NCBI RefSeq assembly: GCF_900113025.1
Contig: NZ_FONT01000002.1
Span: 503,878 to 567,877 of the forward strand
Direction of reading: 5' to 3'
From: Alteribacillus iranensis
GTDB lineage: Bacteria; Bacillota; Bacilli; Bacillales; Marinococcaceae
Length of the DNA: 64,000 nt
The notes under the pieces: generated by a model
The model's input: the letters and a program-made list of their open reading frames with translations, nothing else
What the model was told of the DNA's origin: nothing
Databases searched by the model: none
Translations under genes and position numbers: made by a program
Shown here: positions 55,441 through 63,574 of the stretch, piece by piece
Numbering within the stretch: position 1 is the first letter of the stretch
Layout: every line of letters begins with the position of its first letter

Positions 55441-55800
55441 CACGACACAAGGACAATTGAATTTTTTGATGCGAGGATAAAAAATGTAGAAATCGAAGAC
55501 CTTTCTGTGATCGAAGCAGAAGATCGGAACACAGCTCTCGCAGCCATCGACAAAGCCATTGAAAGAGTATCATCGGAACGCGCAAAATTTGGGGCCTATC
55601 AGAATGCGCTTGAGCACATACATAACAATCTAACGAATACAAGGATGAATGTCACCGCCTCTGAATCCCAAATACGCGACGCCGATATGGCGCAAATGAT
55701 GACAGAGTTCACGAAGCAGAACATCCTCAACCAATCGGGCACAGCCATGTTAGCCCAAGCCAATCAATTACCACAAGGCATTTTGCAGCTTCTAGAATAG
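55441..55800 (+). pseudogene. Flagellin C-terminal fragment
   Basis: About 115 residues with the conserved flagellin C-terminal domain: AIDKAIERVSSERAKFGAYQ, NNLTNTRMNVTASESQIRDADM, then NILNQSGTAMLAQANQLPQG and the final ILQLLE. The N-terminal half and the promoter are missing, so it cannot assemble alone. It may be a silent cassette or debris from a flagellin locus elsewhere. Confidence 0.85.
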
Positions 55801-55896
55801 GACACACTCCCATAAAAAGAAAACCCTCCATACCTTTCTGCACCAAGGGATGGATCTTTCTACGCTTTCCTTATAGATACGAATTTTTACCAAGAA

Positions 55897-55940
55897 TAAA
55901 AAAAGACCCGTTCCATGAATCGTGCGACCATAGAACGGGT
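55897..55940 (-). terminator. Terminator of the AtuA-DUF4387 operon
   Basis: ACCCGTTCTATGG and CATGGAACGGGT form the stem on the minus strand, followed by seven T with one C. Confidence 0.92.
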
Positions 55941-55962
55941 GATTTTGTATGTTGAAATTCAC

Positions 55963-56274
55963 TTATTTTATTTCCACACCTAACAACGGGGCATATTGTT
56001 GGGATCCAAAGATGTCGCCATCTCCCGGATCCCCACTCGGACGCGGGCGTCTGATCGTAAATTTAATAGCATTGGCAGGGGCATACTCTACAAAATCGGT
56101 AATTTCCCCTTCTGATATACCATATAGCTCAGCCAACGTGCTTTTTGTAATACTTCCTGAACTCTTCACTTCTTCATAATCCGTTTTATTTTGAAAAATG
56201 ATATCAAACGTGATTCGATCGGTTCCTGCATTTTTACTGCGAATGGTTTTTGCTACATCATTCAGTGTCGTCAT
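55963..56274 (-). CDS. DUF4387 family protein
   Basis: 103 aa. Family pattern: LNDVAKTIRSKNAGTDRITFDIIF, then EYAPANAIKFTIRRPRPSGDPGDGDIFGSQQYAPLL. DUF4387 almost always follows an AtuA/DUF1446 gene and is thought to act as its small partner. GGAGGAG precedes the ATG; 16 bp after the AtuA-like gene. Confidence 0.92.
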   Translation of the reverse strand: MTTLNDVAKTIRSKNAGTDRITFDIIFQNKTDYEEVKSSGSITKSTLAELYGISEGEITDFVEYAPANAIKFTIRRPRPSGDPGDGDIFGSQQYAPLLGVEIK

Positions 56275-56290
56275 CTTTTATCTCCTCCGA

Positions 56291-57679
56291 TTACGATTTG
56301 ATTAGTTCCGCATTCACGTCCGTCATATGAACATCAAATAGTTCCAATGGATCCTTCACCGGAATGGTATGATTCAGTGTCCAGGAGAACGTTGGGCCTG
56401 CGTAAATGACGTCATCAATAACATACGCCGCTGTTCCTGCTGTCCCTTTCACTTCCGGTAGTCTCGCATAAAAGATTTGTCGTGTCGCAAAGAGCGTTAA
56501 TGCTTCTGCTACTTCTTTGGAATCAGCCACTCCTTCCACAATAATGCAAAGCTCATGTGACTTTATTTCTTGGACAGGTTCTAGATCCCCCATCACACCG
56601 TTTTTCCCGTACACTTTTAAATTCAAATGATAGTACTCATCCTTAAATTCCTTTGCTGTTTGCTCTTCAGCAAAAGCAACCACCTTGTCAATATTCTTTA
56701 TCGTATAAGGATCGCGAACACCAGCAATACCGATATATTTTTCTCCCACTTTTCCGGATCCTTCTAATTTCACTTTGATATCGCCTTCTACCGGTATATA
56801 TTTTGCCCCGGTAATACGTGTAGTCTTCTCATTGTATTGTTCGTAGTGGCAATCCGTCATGTCCAGCATGCCACCCGCAAAATATTCATAGAACGGATTC
56901 GATCTTTCATACATCGCGTGTCCTGCCACCGACGCTATCGTGCACCGCTGATTCGGATGCATCGCTTTTACTTTTACATCCTCATGAGTAATCGTTCCGA
57001 TCACGCTTTCTTTTGCTCCGTATGGCTCCGCACAAAACGATGCGCACTCGAGTACCTTACCCAGGTAATATGCATGATTTTCAGGAAAGCCTTCATAGAT
57101 TGCAGGGGCCGCAAATACCGCACAATCACTGGAACGACCTCCGATGATAACATCCGCACCTGCTTCCAACGCTTGGATAAATGGGTGGATCCCCGCTACC
57201 CCTACAATTCTCTCCGAATCAGCCACCATTTCCTTCGTGGCAGTGGATCTATCATCCAGACCTTCGATGACAATTCCGTCATCCATTTTATTCACGATGT
57301 CTTCTTTGTCTACTTCCGAATAGAAGTACGCTAGTTTAAAAGATGGAAGGTTATGTTCTTTGGCCAAATCTTTAATAATGTCTACGTACATATCAACACG
57401 GCTATTAGCACCAGTGTCCCCGGAAGATCCAATAATCATCGGTACATTCTGCTCGCGAGCGGCTAACAACATTAATTCCAAGTCATGCTTTTGCCATCTG
57501 TACATACTTACGGACCGGTCCTCTCCTAAGGCAGAAGGTCCGATGTCATCGCTTCCCGAGTCGCAGCAATAATAGTCAGGTTTCGTTTCTTTCGCCAAGT
57601 AAAAGCTCTCTTCTTTTGTTGGAGCGAATCCCAAATGTCCATTTGGTGATACAATATTCAACTCTTTCTTTTTACTCAA
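56291..57679 (-). CDS. AtuA-like protein (DUF1446, acyclic terpene utilisation family)
   Basis: 462 aa, the family length. The start is TTG at 57679, 6 bp after AGGAGGAG; the upstream open frame has no start signal. Family features: CCDSGSDDIGPSALG near residue 40, IGSSGDTGANSRVDMY, EAGADVIIGGRSSDCAVFA and AYVIDDVIYAGPTFSW. AtuA was named from Pseudomonas citronellol catabolism but its reaction is unclear, and most family members lie in hydroxyacid or hydantoin-like catabolic clusters. With DUF4387 it forms a two-subunit unit. Preceded by a palindrome at 57697. Confidence 0.9.
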   Translation of the reverse strand: MSKKKELNIVSPNGHLGFAPTKEESFYLAKETKPDYYCCDSGSDDIGPSALGEDRSVSMYRWQKHDLELMLLAAREQNVPMIIGSSGDTGANSRVDMYVDIIKDLAKEHNLPSFKLAYFYSEVDKEDIVNKMDDGIVIEGLDDRSTATKEMVADSERIVGVAGIHPFIQALEAGADVIIGGRSSDCAVFAAPAIYEGFPENHAYYLGKVLECASFCAEPYGAKESVIGTITHEDVKVKAMHPNQRCTIASVAGHAMYERSNPFYEYFAGGMLDMTDCHYEQYNEKTTRITGAKYIPVEGDIKVKLEGSGKVGEKYIGIAGVRDPYTIKNIDKVVAFAEEQTAKEFKDEYYHLNLKVYGKNGVMGDLEPVQEIKSHELCIIVEGVADSKEVAEALTLFATRQIFYARLPEVKGTAGTAAYVIDDVIYAGPTFSWTLNHTIPVKDPLELFDVHMTDVNAELIKS

Positions 57680-57696
57680 ATCAATCTCCTCCTCAA

Positions 57697-57715
57697 GGTA
57701 TAACAGGTTATGACC
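57697..57715. promoter_or_regulatory. Operator-like palindrome before the AtuA-like gene
   Basis: GGTATAACAGGTTATGACC: imperfect inverted repeat (GGTATAAC with GTTATGACC). The half-site GGTATAA recurs at the GntR and TRAP promoters, which suggests that the GntR protein binds all three. Confidence 0.6.
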
Positions 57716-57819
57716 AGTGATTAAAAGTTTACTACCTCTAGAAAGGATTGTCAATTCGAAACATGAAATTTTGAGAATATTATGTGGGTAGGGCGCATCA
57801 AACCACCATACAAATATGT

Positions 57820-57852
57820 AACTCCGTACCACTGTGATCGTGATACGGAGTT
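57820..57852 (-). terminator. Terminator after the gntR gene
   Basis: AACTCCGTA and TACGGAGTT plus inner CAC/GTG pairs form a stem. The following T-rich stretch is short, so activity is uncertain. Confidence 0.6.
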
Positions 57853-57889
57853 ATGTTTGGGGGAGGGTGTGGGACGACTCTTTCACCAG

Positions 57890-58630
57890 TTACATCTTCC
57901 TTGTCAGGTAAAACTTATATTTATCTCCTCGGTAATGTGTCTCTTTATATTCCAGTGGTTTTTTGTCGGCATAAACGATAGAAGTGACGGAAAAGATCGG
58001 TTTCCCTATGTCCAGATCCAGCAAGTCGGCGATCTCTCCCTCTGCAATCCTTGCTTCAAATGACTGTTCAATATGAGTCGGCCGAATCGGAGCTTGTTCC
58101 GTGTATAAGTCTAAGGTGGAGAAGGGGCTGCCTGTCGATAACGCTTTATCCACTTCGCTTTTGATAAAAGGACTGATCTCTTTTGTGAAATAACTATTGT
58201 AATAAACGATCGGACTTTCATCACCGAGCCCGAGTATCTGGACGTTGTACACACTCTCCATCACATCGATATCCAGTAGGCGGGACATGAGGAAGTCGCT
58301 CGATATCGTTTCTTCTTTTAGTAATTTCGTGGAGGCAATGAGTCCCTGCTTCATCAAGGTGGAATGGAAATTATTCAACTGTGATAGCTCTTGTTCTATC
58401 TTTGAATCCGATACAAACGTTCCTACCCCGTGTACTCGGTGAAGGATACCTTCTTTCTCTGCTAACGAAATAGCCTGCCTGACGGTGATTCGACTCACCC
58501 CATACACTTCCCCTAAGACCCTTTCAGAAGGTATTTGTTGATTTGCTTCGTACTTTCCCTCTTTAATATCCTTTACGATTTGATCTTTTAATTGTTCATA
58601 TAAAGGAATGGTATTATTGCGGTCTAGCAT
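57890..58630 (-). CDS. GntR family regulator (HutC/UTRA type)
   Basis: 246 aa from the ATG at 58630, 8 bp after AAGGTGG. N-terminal winged helix: IPLYEQLKDQIVKDIKEGKY, PSERVLGEVYGVSRITVRQAISLAEKEGILHR. C-terminal UTRA ligand-binding domain (about 90-240) ends with PLEYKETHYRGDKYKFYLTR. By location it controls the AtuA/DUF4387 genes and the divergent TRAP operon; the effector is probably a substrate of that pathway. Confidence 0.92.
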   Translation of the reverse strand: MLDRNNTIPLYEQLKDQIVKDIKEGKYEANQQIPSERVLGEVYGVSRITVRQAISLAEKEGILHRVHGVGTFVSDSKIEQELSQLNNFHSTLMKQGLIASTKLLKEETISSDFLMSRLLDIDVMESVYNVQILGLGDESPIVYYNSYFTKEISPFIKSEVDKALSTGSPFSTLDLYTEQAPIRPTHIEQSFEARIAEGEIADLLDLDIGKPIFSVTSIVYADKKPLEYKETHYRGDKYKFYLTRKM

Positions 58631-58659
58631 TGTAAGTGCCACCTTCCTCATTATTCATA

Positions 58660-58675
58660 TTACCTATTATACCAG
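58660..58675 (-). promoter_or_regulatory. Operator/-10 region of gntR
   Basis: On the minus strand CTGGTATAATAGGTAA: TATAAT overlaps the CTGGTATAA half-site, suggesting autoregulation. Confidence 0.5.
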
Positions 58676-58746
58676 CAATTCATTCGCTTCCCAATTATTT
58701 AATCCTCCTTTCTATCCAAACTAGAGAAATTTTCTGTAATTTTTTA

Positions 58747-58800
58747 TTTATAAATTAAAACACTTCTGGTATAATACAAAACACAATTTGATATAACCAG
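58747..58800 (+). promoter_or_regulatory. Promoter and operator of the TRAP operon
   Basis: TTTATA (58747-58752), 17 bp, TATAAT (58770-58775). The -10 is part of CTGGTATAA (58767-58775), and an inverted ATATAACCAG follows at 58791-58800, so a repressor dimer could cover the start region. Confidence 0.6.
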
Positions 58801-58839
58801 TGGTAGATGGTTACATACAAACTAGTTGGAGGTGCAAAA

Positions 58840-60210
58840 ATGTTAGGAATACCAAGTCCTATTTGGTTGTTAATTGCTTTGATTGTCTTTGTTGCGGTCA
58901 TGTTTGTCGGCTTTAAACGACCGATGTATGAAGTCATGACGTTGTCTTTCTTTTTTGTTGTCATTTTATCCGGCTCTTACCATTTAATGTGGGAATCCCT
59001 ATTATATCCTTCAACGAGCAGTCTGTTTTACGCGATATTTGCTTTTATGGTGGTCGCCATCCTCTTTGATGCAACGAAGGTCGTCCAAAAAATTGTCAAT
59101 TTAATGCTATCGATTGTAGGGAGGTTTAAAGGGGGAGCAGGTTACGTCTCCTTGCTTGGCAGTACGTTTATGGCTTCTTTATCCGGGACAGGCCCAGGAA
59201 ACGTAGCAGCAACTGGCGTATTTACGATTCCGATGATGAAGCGTGGAAAATATCCTTCTGCCCTTGCCGCAAGTACAGAAATGTCAGCGAGTATGTTAGG
59301 AAACATCCTCCCCCCTTCTGGTATTGTTATTCTGACTTTTGGAATTTTAAATGAAATTCAACCCGGAAGTATTAACCTGAGTACGTGGATCGTAGCATCT
59401 TATGGCATTGGGCTCTGGTTTTTCCTACAACGCTGGATCACGCTGTGGCTGCTCTGTCGTTTTTACAAGGTAGAATCCATCCCAGTCGCTGAGCTTCCAA
59501 CGTTGAAGAGTAGTATCAAATATGGTTGGCCCGCCTTGATATTACCTCTACTCATTTTCGTTCCTTTGTATTCTGATGCTCAGCTATCCGACTTTTTTAC
59601 GCAACGAATTGGAGAAGCAGGAGCTGAAGCTTATTCCTCTTCTGTATTGATGTTCACACCTGGTTTGGCTGGAGCCTATGCCCTGTTCATTGGCAGAAAA
59701 GCCTTTCCTTCTCAAAAAATCGAATTAAAGAAAGTAGTCTCAATGTTTCAACAATCCCTGACGAACGTCGTACCAATCGGGGTTACGATTTACATGGCGT
59801 ATGCAACCTCGCAAATATTCGTTGGGCTCCAAATGGATCAAATTGTAAGAGAGTGGTTTGTATCATTAGGAATGAGTTTGCCATTATTAATTATCATTCT
59901 GCCTCTTTTCTTCATGTTTTTAGGCATGGTCCTTCCAGGCTCTGCTCAAATCGCCATTTTGGGAGGAGCGATGATATCTGTCTTTGCCGCGTTAGGTGGT
60001 GACCCTATTCTCTTTGCCTTACTACTACCGGCTATGACTGGTGCGCTTGAAGGGATGACTCCACCGTTAGCACTTGGTTTGTTTGTGGCGATGGGGATCG
60101 CAAAGTCCACATTTAAAGATACGGCGAAATTAGCTGTCATCTGGGTCGCCGTTCATATCGTGCTAACGATGATCTTACTAACCGGTCTCTTGCCTGTATT
60201 CGGATTATAA
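58840..60210 (+). CDS. TRAP transporter large permease (DctM-like)
   Basis: 456 aa from the ATG at 58840, 7 bp after GGAGG. About twelve membrane segments; DctM-like motifs GSTFMASLSGTGPGNVAATG, PMMKRGKYPSALAASTEMSASMLGNILPPSG and LLPAMTGALEGMTPPLALG. TRAP permeases import organic acids using Na+ or H+ gradients with a binding protein (P) and a small subunit (Q). A Q-like small protein follows; no P subunit is present in the window. Likely the uptake system of the AtuA pathway. Confidence 0.82.
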   Translation: MLGIPSPIWLLIALIVFVAVMFVGFKRPMYEVMTLSFFFVVILSGSYHLMWESLLYPSTSSLFYAIFAFMVVAILFDATKVVQKIVNLMLSIVGRFKGGAGYVSLLGSTFMASLSGTGPGNVAATGVFTIPMMKRGKYPSALAASTEMSASMLGNILPPSGIVILTFGILNEIQPGSINLSTWIVASYGIGLWFFLQRWITLWLLCRFYKVESIPVAELPTLKSSIKYGWPALILPLLIFVPLYSDAQLSDFFTQRIGEAGAEAYSSSVLMFTPGLAGAYALFIGRKAFPSQKIELKKVVSMFQQSLTNVVPIGVTIYMAYATSQIFVGLQMDQIVREWFVSLGMSLPLLIIILPLFFMFLGMVLPGSAQIAILGGAMISVFAALGGDPILFALLLPAMTGALEGMTPPLALGLFVAMGIAKSTFKDTAKLAVIWVAVHIVLTMILLTGLLPVFGL

Positions 60211-60231
60211 TCTCAAAAAGAGGTGATGCAG

Positions 60232-60549
60232 ATGAAAACAAAAATAGCGGATTTGTTATTAAAAGGATATGGTATGATTGCATTGGTTACCCTGCTTCTC
60301 GGGTTAGTCGTGAGTCTCACTTTTGCTCTATCCTTAGTGATTGGTGGGAGCACAGGAGAAAGCTTAGCAGTCATCGCGGGGAACGCCATGAGCTGGGGTA
60401 TACGGTTAGCAACGGTTGCCACTCTCATTGGGATCGCGCACATTTACGTGACTCGTAATCATTCATTAAGCTTAGAGAAAAATGAAAGCGTAAACAATAC
60501 AGAGGTACCGACAGAAACAAACAAAAATTCAAAGGAAGCGATCATGTGA
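60232..60549 (+). CDS. Small membrane protein, possible TRAP small subunit
   Basis: 105 aa from the ATG at 60232, after AAAGAGGTG. Two membrane segments (MIALVTLLLGLVVSLTFALS and GIRLATVATLIGIAHIYVT) and a polar Asn/Glu/Thr-rich tail. Position between the permease and the hydrolase suggests a DctQ role, but DctQ proteins normally have four segments, so this is uncertain. It overlaps the next gene. Confidence 0.7.
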   Translation: MKTKIADLLLKGYGMIALVTLLLGLVVSLTFALSLVIGGSTGESLAVIAGNAMSWGIRLATVATLIGIAHIYVTRNHSLSLEKNESVNNTEVPTETNKNSKEAIM

Positions 60550-61274
60550 CGATATGGATTGGAGTAACAACCCACATAGATAATGGAGAGGAACATGACA
60601 TTTATCCGAATCATCCATTACAGTATGTAGAAAGGACATACCTCGATACGCTGCTACATTTTGGGATGAACCCTGTTCTTATACCAGCGACGAAAGACAA
60701 AGAAAAATTACAGGAGTACCTCTCCGGTGTAAACGGACTCGTCCTGACAGGAGGCGGATATGTAGCAAAGAAGCCCGCTCCCTCCTTAACCTTGCAAAAT
60801 ACGGGCACAGAACGCTATCAGTTTGAAATGGAAGTTCTCCGTCAGGCCATCCCACTCTCTATTCCGATACTAGGAATATGCCGCGGCGCACAGATGATCA
60901 ACGAATACTATGGCGGATCACTTTCCTCCCTATCAGATCAGTTCCTTCCTGTTCATTATAATAAGGAAGGAAGTCCGCCAAATAATTGCTTACATGACAT
61001 AGAAATAAGCCCGGACAGCAAATTGGCGGAAGTCTTACCATTTCAGAAAAATACGGTCAATTCCTTCCACCGGCAGCACATCTCTACCGTAGGAGAGAAT
61101 CTAAAGCCCGTGGCATGGAACCATACCGTGATTGAAGCAATCGAAGGAACCCAACACCCTTGGATGGTTGGATTACAGTTCCACCCCGAACACTTGTGGC
61201 AACAAGACAACCGGTGGGAAAATCTATTTCAAAGCTTGAAAGAGCACGCGGACCCTCTTTCCCTCTCTAAATAA
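60546..61274 (+). CDS. Class I glutamine-amidotransferase-like hydrolase (PuuD-type)
   Basis: 242 aa from a GTG at 60546 overlapping the previous stop codon; AAGGAAG precedes it. Catalytic Cys in ILGICRGAQMINEYYGG (near 117), and His/Glu in GLQFHPEHLW (near 223-228). Matches gamma-glutamyl-GABA hydrolase (PuuD)-like enzymes that cleave gamma-glutamyl amides. In this cluster the substrate may be a gamma-glutamyl conjugate made or taken up by the pathway. Confidence 0.9.
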   Translation: MTIWIGVTTHIDNGEEHDIYPNHPLQYVERTYLDTLLHFGMNPVLIPATKDKEKLQEYLSGVNGLVLTGGGYVAKKPAPSLTLQNTGTERYQFEMEVLRQAIPLSIPILGICRGAQMINEYYGGSLSSLSDQFLPVHYNKEGSPPNNCLHDIEISPDSKLAEVLPFQKNTVNSFHRQHISTVGENLKPVAWNHTVIEAIEGTQHPWMVGLQFHPEHLWQQDNRWENLFQSLKEHADPLSLSK

Positions 61275-61313
61275 GATGGAAGTACAATTATTTCTACCAA
61301 TAACAAAAGAGAG

Positions 61314-61350
61314 AACAGCCGAATCTCATGAGACAGATTCGGCTGATATT
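61314..61350 (+). terminator. Terminator of the TRAP operon
   Basis: AGCCGAATCT and AGATTCGGCT form a ten-pair stem, followed by GATATTTTGA. A second hairpin lies at 61458-61500 (AAAGCCGGATTC with GGATCCGACTTTT). Confidence 0.85.
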
Positions 61351-61504
61351 TTGATAGTCTCTCTTTCCTCATTGGTAGTCATCTTGGGGAGGAGAAGCCC
61401 TGTAGGAATTGCAAGCTCTTCTAGGGAGAACACTCCCCTCCTCATACTATTTCCACATAAAAAAGCCGGATTCTCTATTGTCAGGATCCGACTTTTATTT
61501 GGCA

Positions 61505-61983
61505 TGGTTAGGAAACATCCCCTCAGGAAAACGTATCCAATGGTACCATCAATCTCCTAAGGAAAAGAAGAAGAGGCACTTGTAAGATGGGAGGTAGCTG
61601 TGGAGGATAACAAAAAAGCTGACTCTTGAGTGATATAGCATGGATGGGTGTAGGCACATCAAGAGGTCAGTGAAGCATAATGACTAGCTTATGAAGAAAC
61701 GTTTCGATAGTAAACCATGAGAAGAGTCTTTATATAAGGATTTTCAATCTTGCTCTTCACAGCAATGACAAAGCTCTGTGACCAATTGTTTTGGTACAGA
61801 GCTTTTGTTTGGATCATTCAGAGGGTGACAATATGTTTATTAACTAAAGAAATAATAAAGGAATTTGAGAAGGAACAAAAGCTCTGTCTCCTCCTCACGT
61901 TCCTTCCTACATCCTCGTTCAACTTAAAAATAAGCCCAATATATCATTTGTTATTCAAAAGTTGAAAAGAATTATTCTCTTCT
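61505..61983. other. Intergenic region with an orphan hairpin
   Basis: Nothing coding is recognised. AAAGCTCTGT (61770-61779) and ACAGAGCTTT (61796-61805) form a perfect ten-pair hairpin followed by TGTTTGG, an orphan terminator probably left by a deleted gene. Confidence 0.5.
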
Positions 61984-62406
61984 TCAAGCTGCGATTCTAA
62001 AGAAACTTCCGTTTACTATTACAAATTGAACTTGGATTTCTTCTTCATCTTCTTCCACAAATACAATTCCCTCGTATTCTTCATTAGCATACAAGATAGA
62101 ATCTTCTACTTCTACTATTGCTTCCCCTAGACCATTTAATGATTCAAATTTCGCTCTATACTCTTCCAGATAATACGTAACTTCTTTCCCCTCTTCTTTT
62201 TTATTCAGTCTGTATGAGACCCTTTCCTTGCATGCTACTATCAGGTACTAAGAAGGTCATAAATTTGTCTCCAGATGAATTCTCAAAATCAATATTATAG
62301 GTGGAATCCTCATTAACTTCAGTAAAACCAGAAGCTTCCGCTATTGCTTGGACTTCCTCTGTTATCATTCCAAAGTCATATGCTGTAAAAAATTCATTCA
62401 CTACAT
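61984..62406 (-). pseudogene. Frameshifted, 5'-truncated gene of unknown function
   Basis: On the minus strand a frame open from the intron-like remnant reads ENSDVVNEFFTAYDFGMITE ... GKGLIQTE and stops at 62201. A second frame overlapping it continues with SYRLNKKEEGKEVTYYLEEY ... VIVNGSFFRIAA and stops at 61984. Joined, they make an acidic protein of about 140 residues without a proper start. A one-base shift near 62205 explains the break. Confidence 0.65.
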
Positions 62407-62512
62407 CACTATTCTCGCCTTATACCTTCTATATCTATTCAGGTTTTCGAACGAGCCTCCACCATACGAGCTGTTTTCAGCGCATACGGCGGTCTGTTAG
62501 CATTCTTCTCTT
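62407..62512 (-). mobile_element. Group II intron 3'-end remnant (domain V-VI-like), copy 1
   Basis: Minus strand: a domain V-like hairpin around CCGCCGTATGCG, GAAA loop and CGTATGGTGG, then a domain VI-like stem CTCGT...GCGAG, ending GAGAATAGTG. About 80% identical to copy 2. Differences such as CTCGC to CTCGT keep pairing, as expected for structured RNA. The rest of the intron is missing. Confidence 0.6.
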
Positions 62513-62598
62513 TTCTTGCTTCCCTTTTTTGTATATTGGTGAACCTAATAAATTTCCTGAAGAGAAAACGCACAGGGTATTGCTATAATAAATAGAAA

Positions 62599-63110
62599 CT
62601 ATTGCTTAACCATGTCCAAGTCATAGCTATAATTAGATTCACCATTAGAATAATGCGTTGTTGCTCTAACTTTTTCAATATCGGAACTTTGAAGACCATC
62701 TGGAATAGGAGCCGTTATTTTTAGTGAACTATCCCCATAATTGACTGCTAAATGTCCTTCATAAATGTTACTGAAATATTCATTTTCTTGCTCTTCCCAC
62801 ATATCCGTTTGAGTATAGTCTTCAATAGACCCTGTAACAGTTGATGAGTTAGGAGCCTTAATATTTATTGTAGCTAATTCATAGTCTTTTTCTGCAGTTA
62901 TTATTCTCACACCCCAAAAATATTCCAGTCTATTTTCCCTCAGCTCTCCATGATTAAAAACCAACTGATTGGATAATCCCCGAAGGTCAACCCGATAACT
63001 AAGTGTTCGAGAAGAGTTGTTAATTTCAAATGTTCCTTCTATGGAATCGGCGAACTCTGGTAATTGGGTATCTTCATCTTTTGAAAACGTGTAAACTTCA
63101 TCTGATTCAA
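62599..63110 (-). pseudogene. 5'-truncated gene for a secreted-type acidic protein
   Basis: The frame is open from the remnant at 63111 to the TAG at 62599 (about 170 codons): SVESDEVYTFSKDEDTQLPE, then ADSIEGTFEINNSSRTLSYRV-like beta segments and a C-terminus ending YDLDMVKQ. No start codon with a ribosome binding site exists; the first part is lost. No family recognised. Confidence 0.6.
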
Positions 63111-63215
63111 CACTATTCTCGCCTCGTGCCTTCTTTATATATTCAAGCCTTCAGCGAGCCTCCACCATACGGGCGGCTTTCACCGCATACGGCGATCTGT
63201 CAGCATTGTTCTCTT
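63111..63215 (-). mobile_element. Group II intron 3'-end remnant (domain V-VI-like), copy 2
   Basis: Minus strand: TCGCCGTATGCGGTGAAA followed by GCCGCCCGTATGG forms a domain V-type hairpin with a GAAA loop and a CGC-like triad. A domain VI-like stem CTCGC...GCGAG follows, ending GAGAATAGTG. Likely derived, by deletion, from the same kind of intron as the 5' fragment at 63575-64000. Confidence 0.65.
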
Positions 63216-63574
63216 AAATATCTTCTCCAAGTCGCTAACTTTATTATTTATTCTAAATACACTTTACACCTGTCGAACGTAGTAGCTTTGTTATTCAATA
63301 TCTTAGGCTTGTAGGAATTAGGATGGTGTTCCTATACGCTCATTAATGCTGTTCCCGTACCTTACTACTAACAAAAGTTCGTTCTATCTCTTCATTGTTC
63401 CAAAGCGTAGCATTGTATAAAATAGCAGTTGTGCTACAAAGTTACGTGATGAATGGATTTTACCTAATAAAAAAGCATACTCTACTAGCAAAAAGAAGAA
63501 AAAAATGCGCCTTCCACTCCCACCGAGAAGAAAGCGCATAAGAAGTTATAGAGAAAGCCAATTGTAAGAGAAAA
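63216..63574. other. AT-rich region between intron fragments
   Basis: About 360 bp with no reading frame of note. Where an intact group II intron would carry its reverse transcriptase gene there is nothing, so the middle of the element appears deleted and replaced. Confidence 0.45.
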
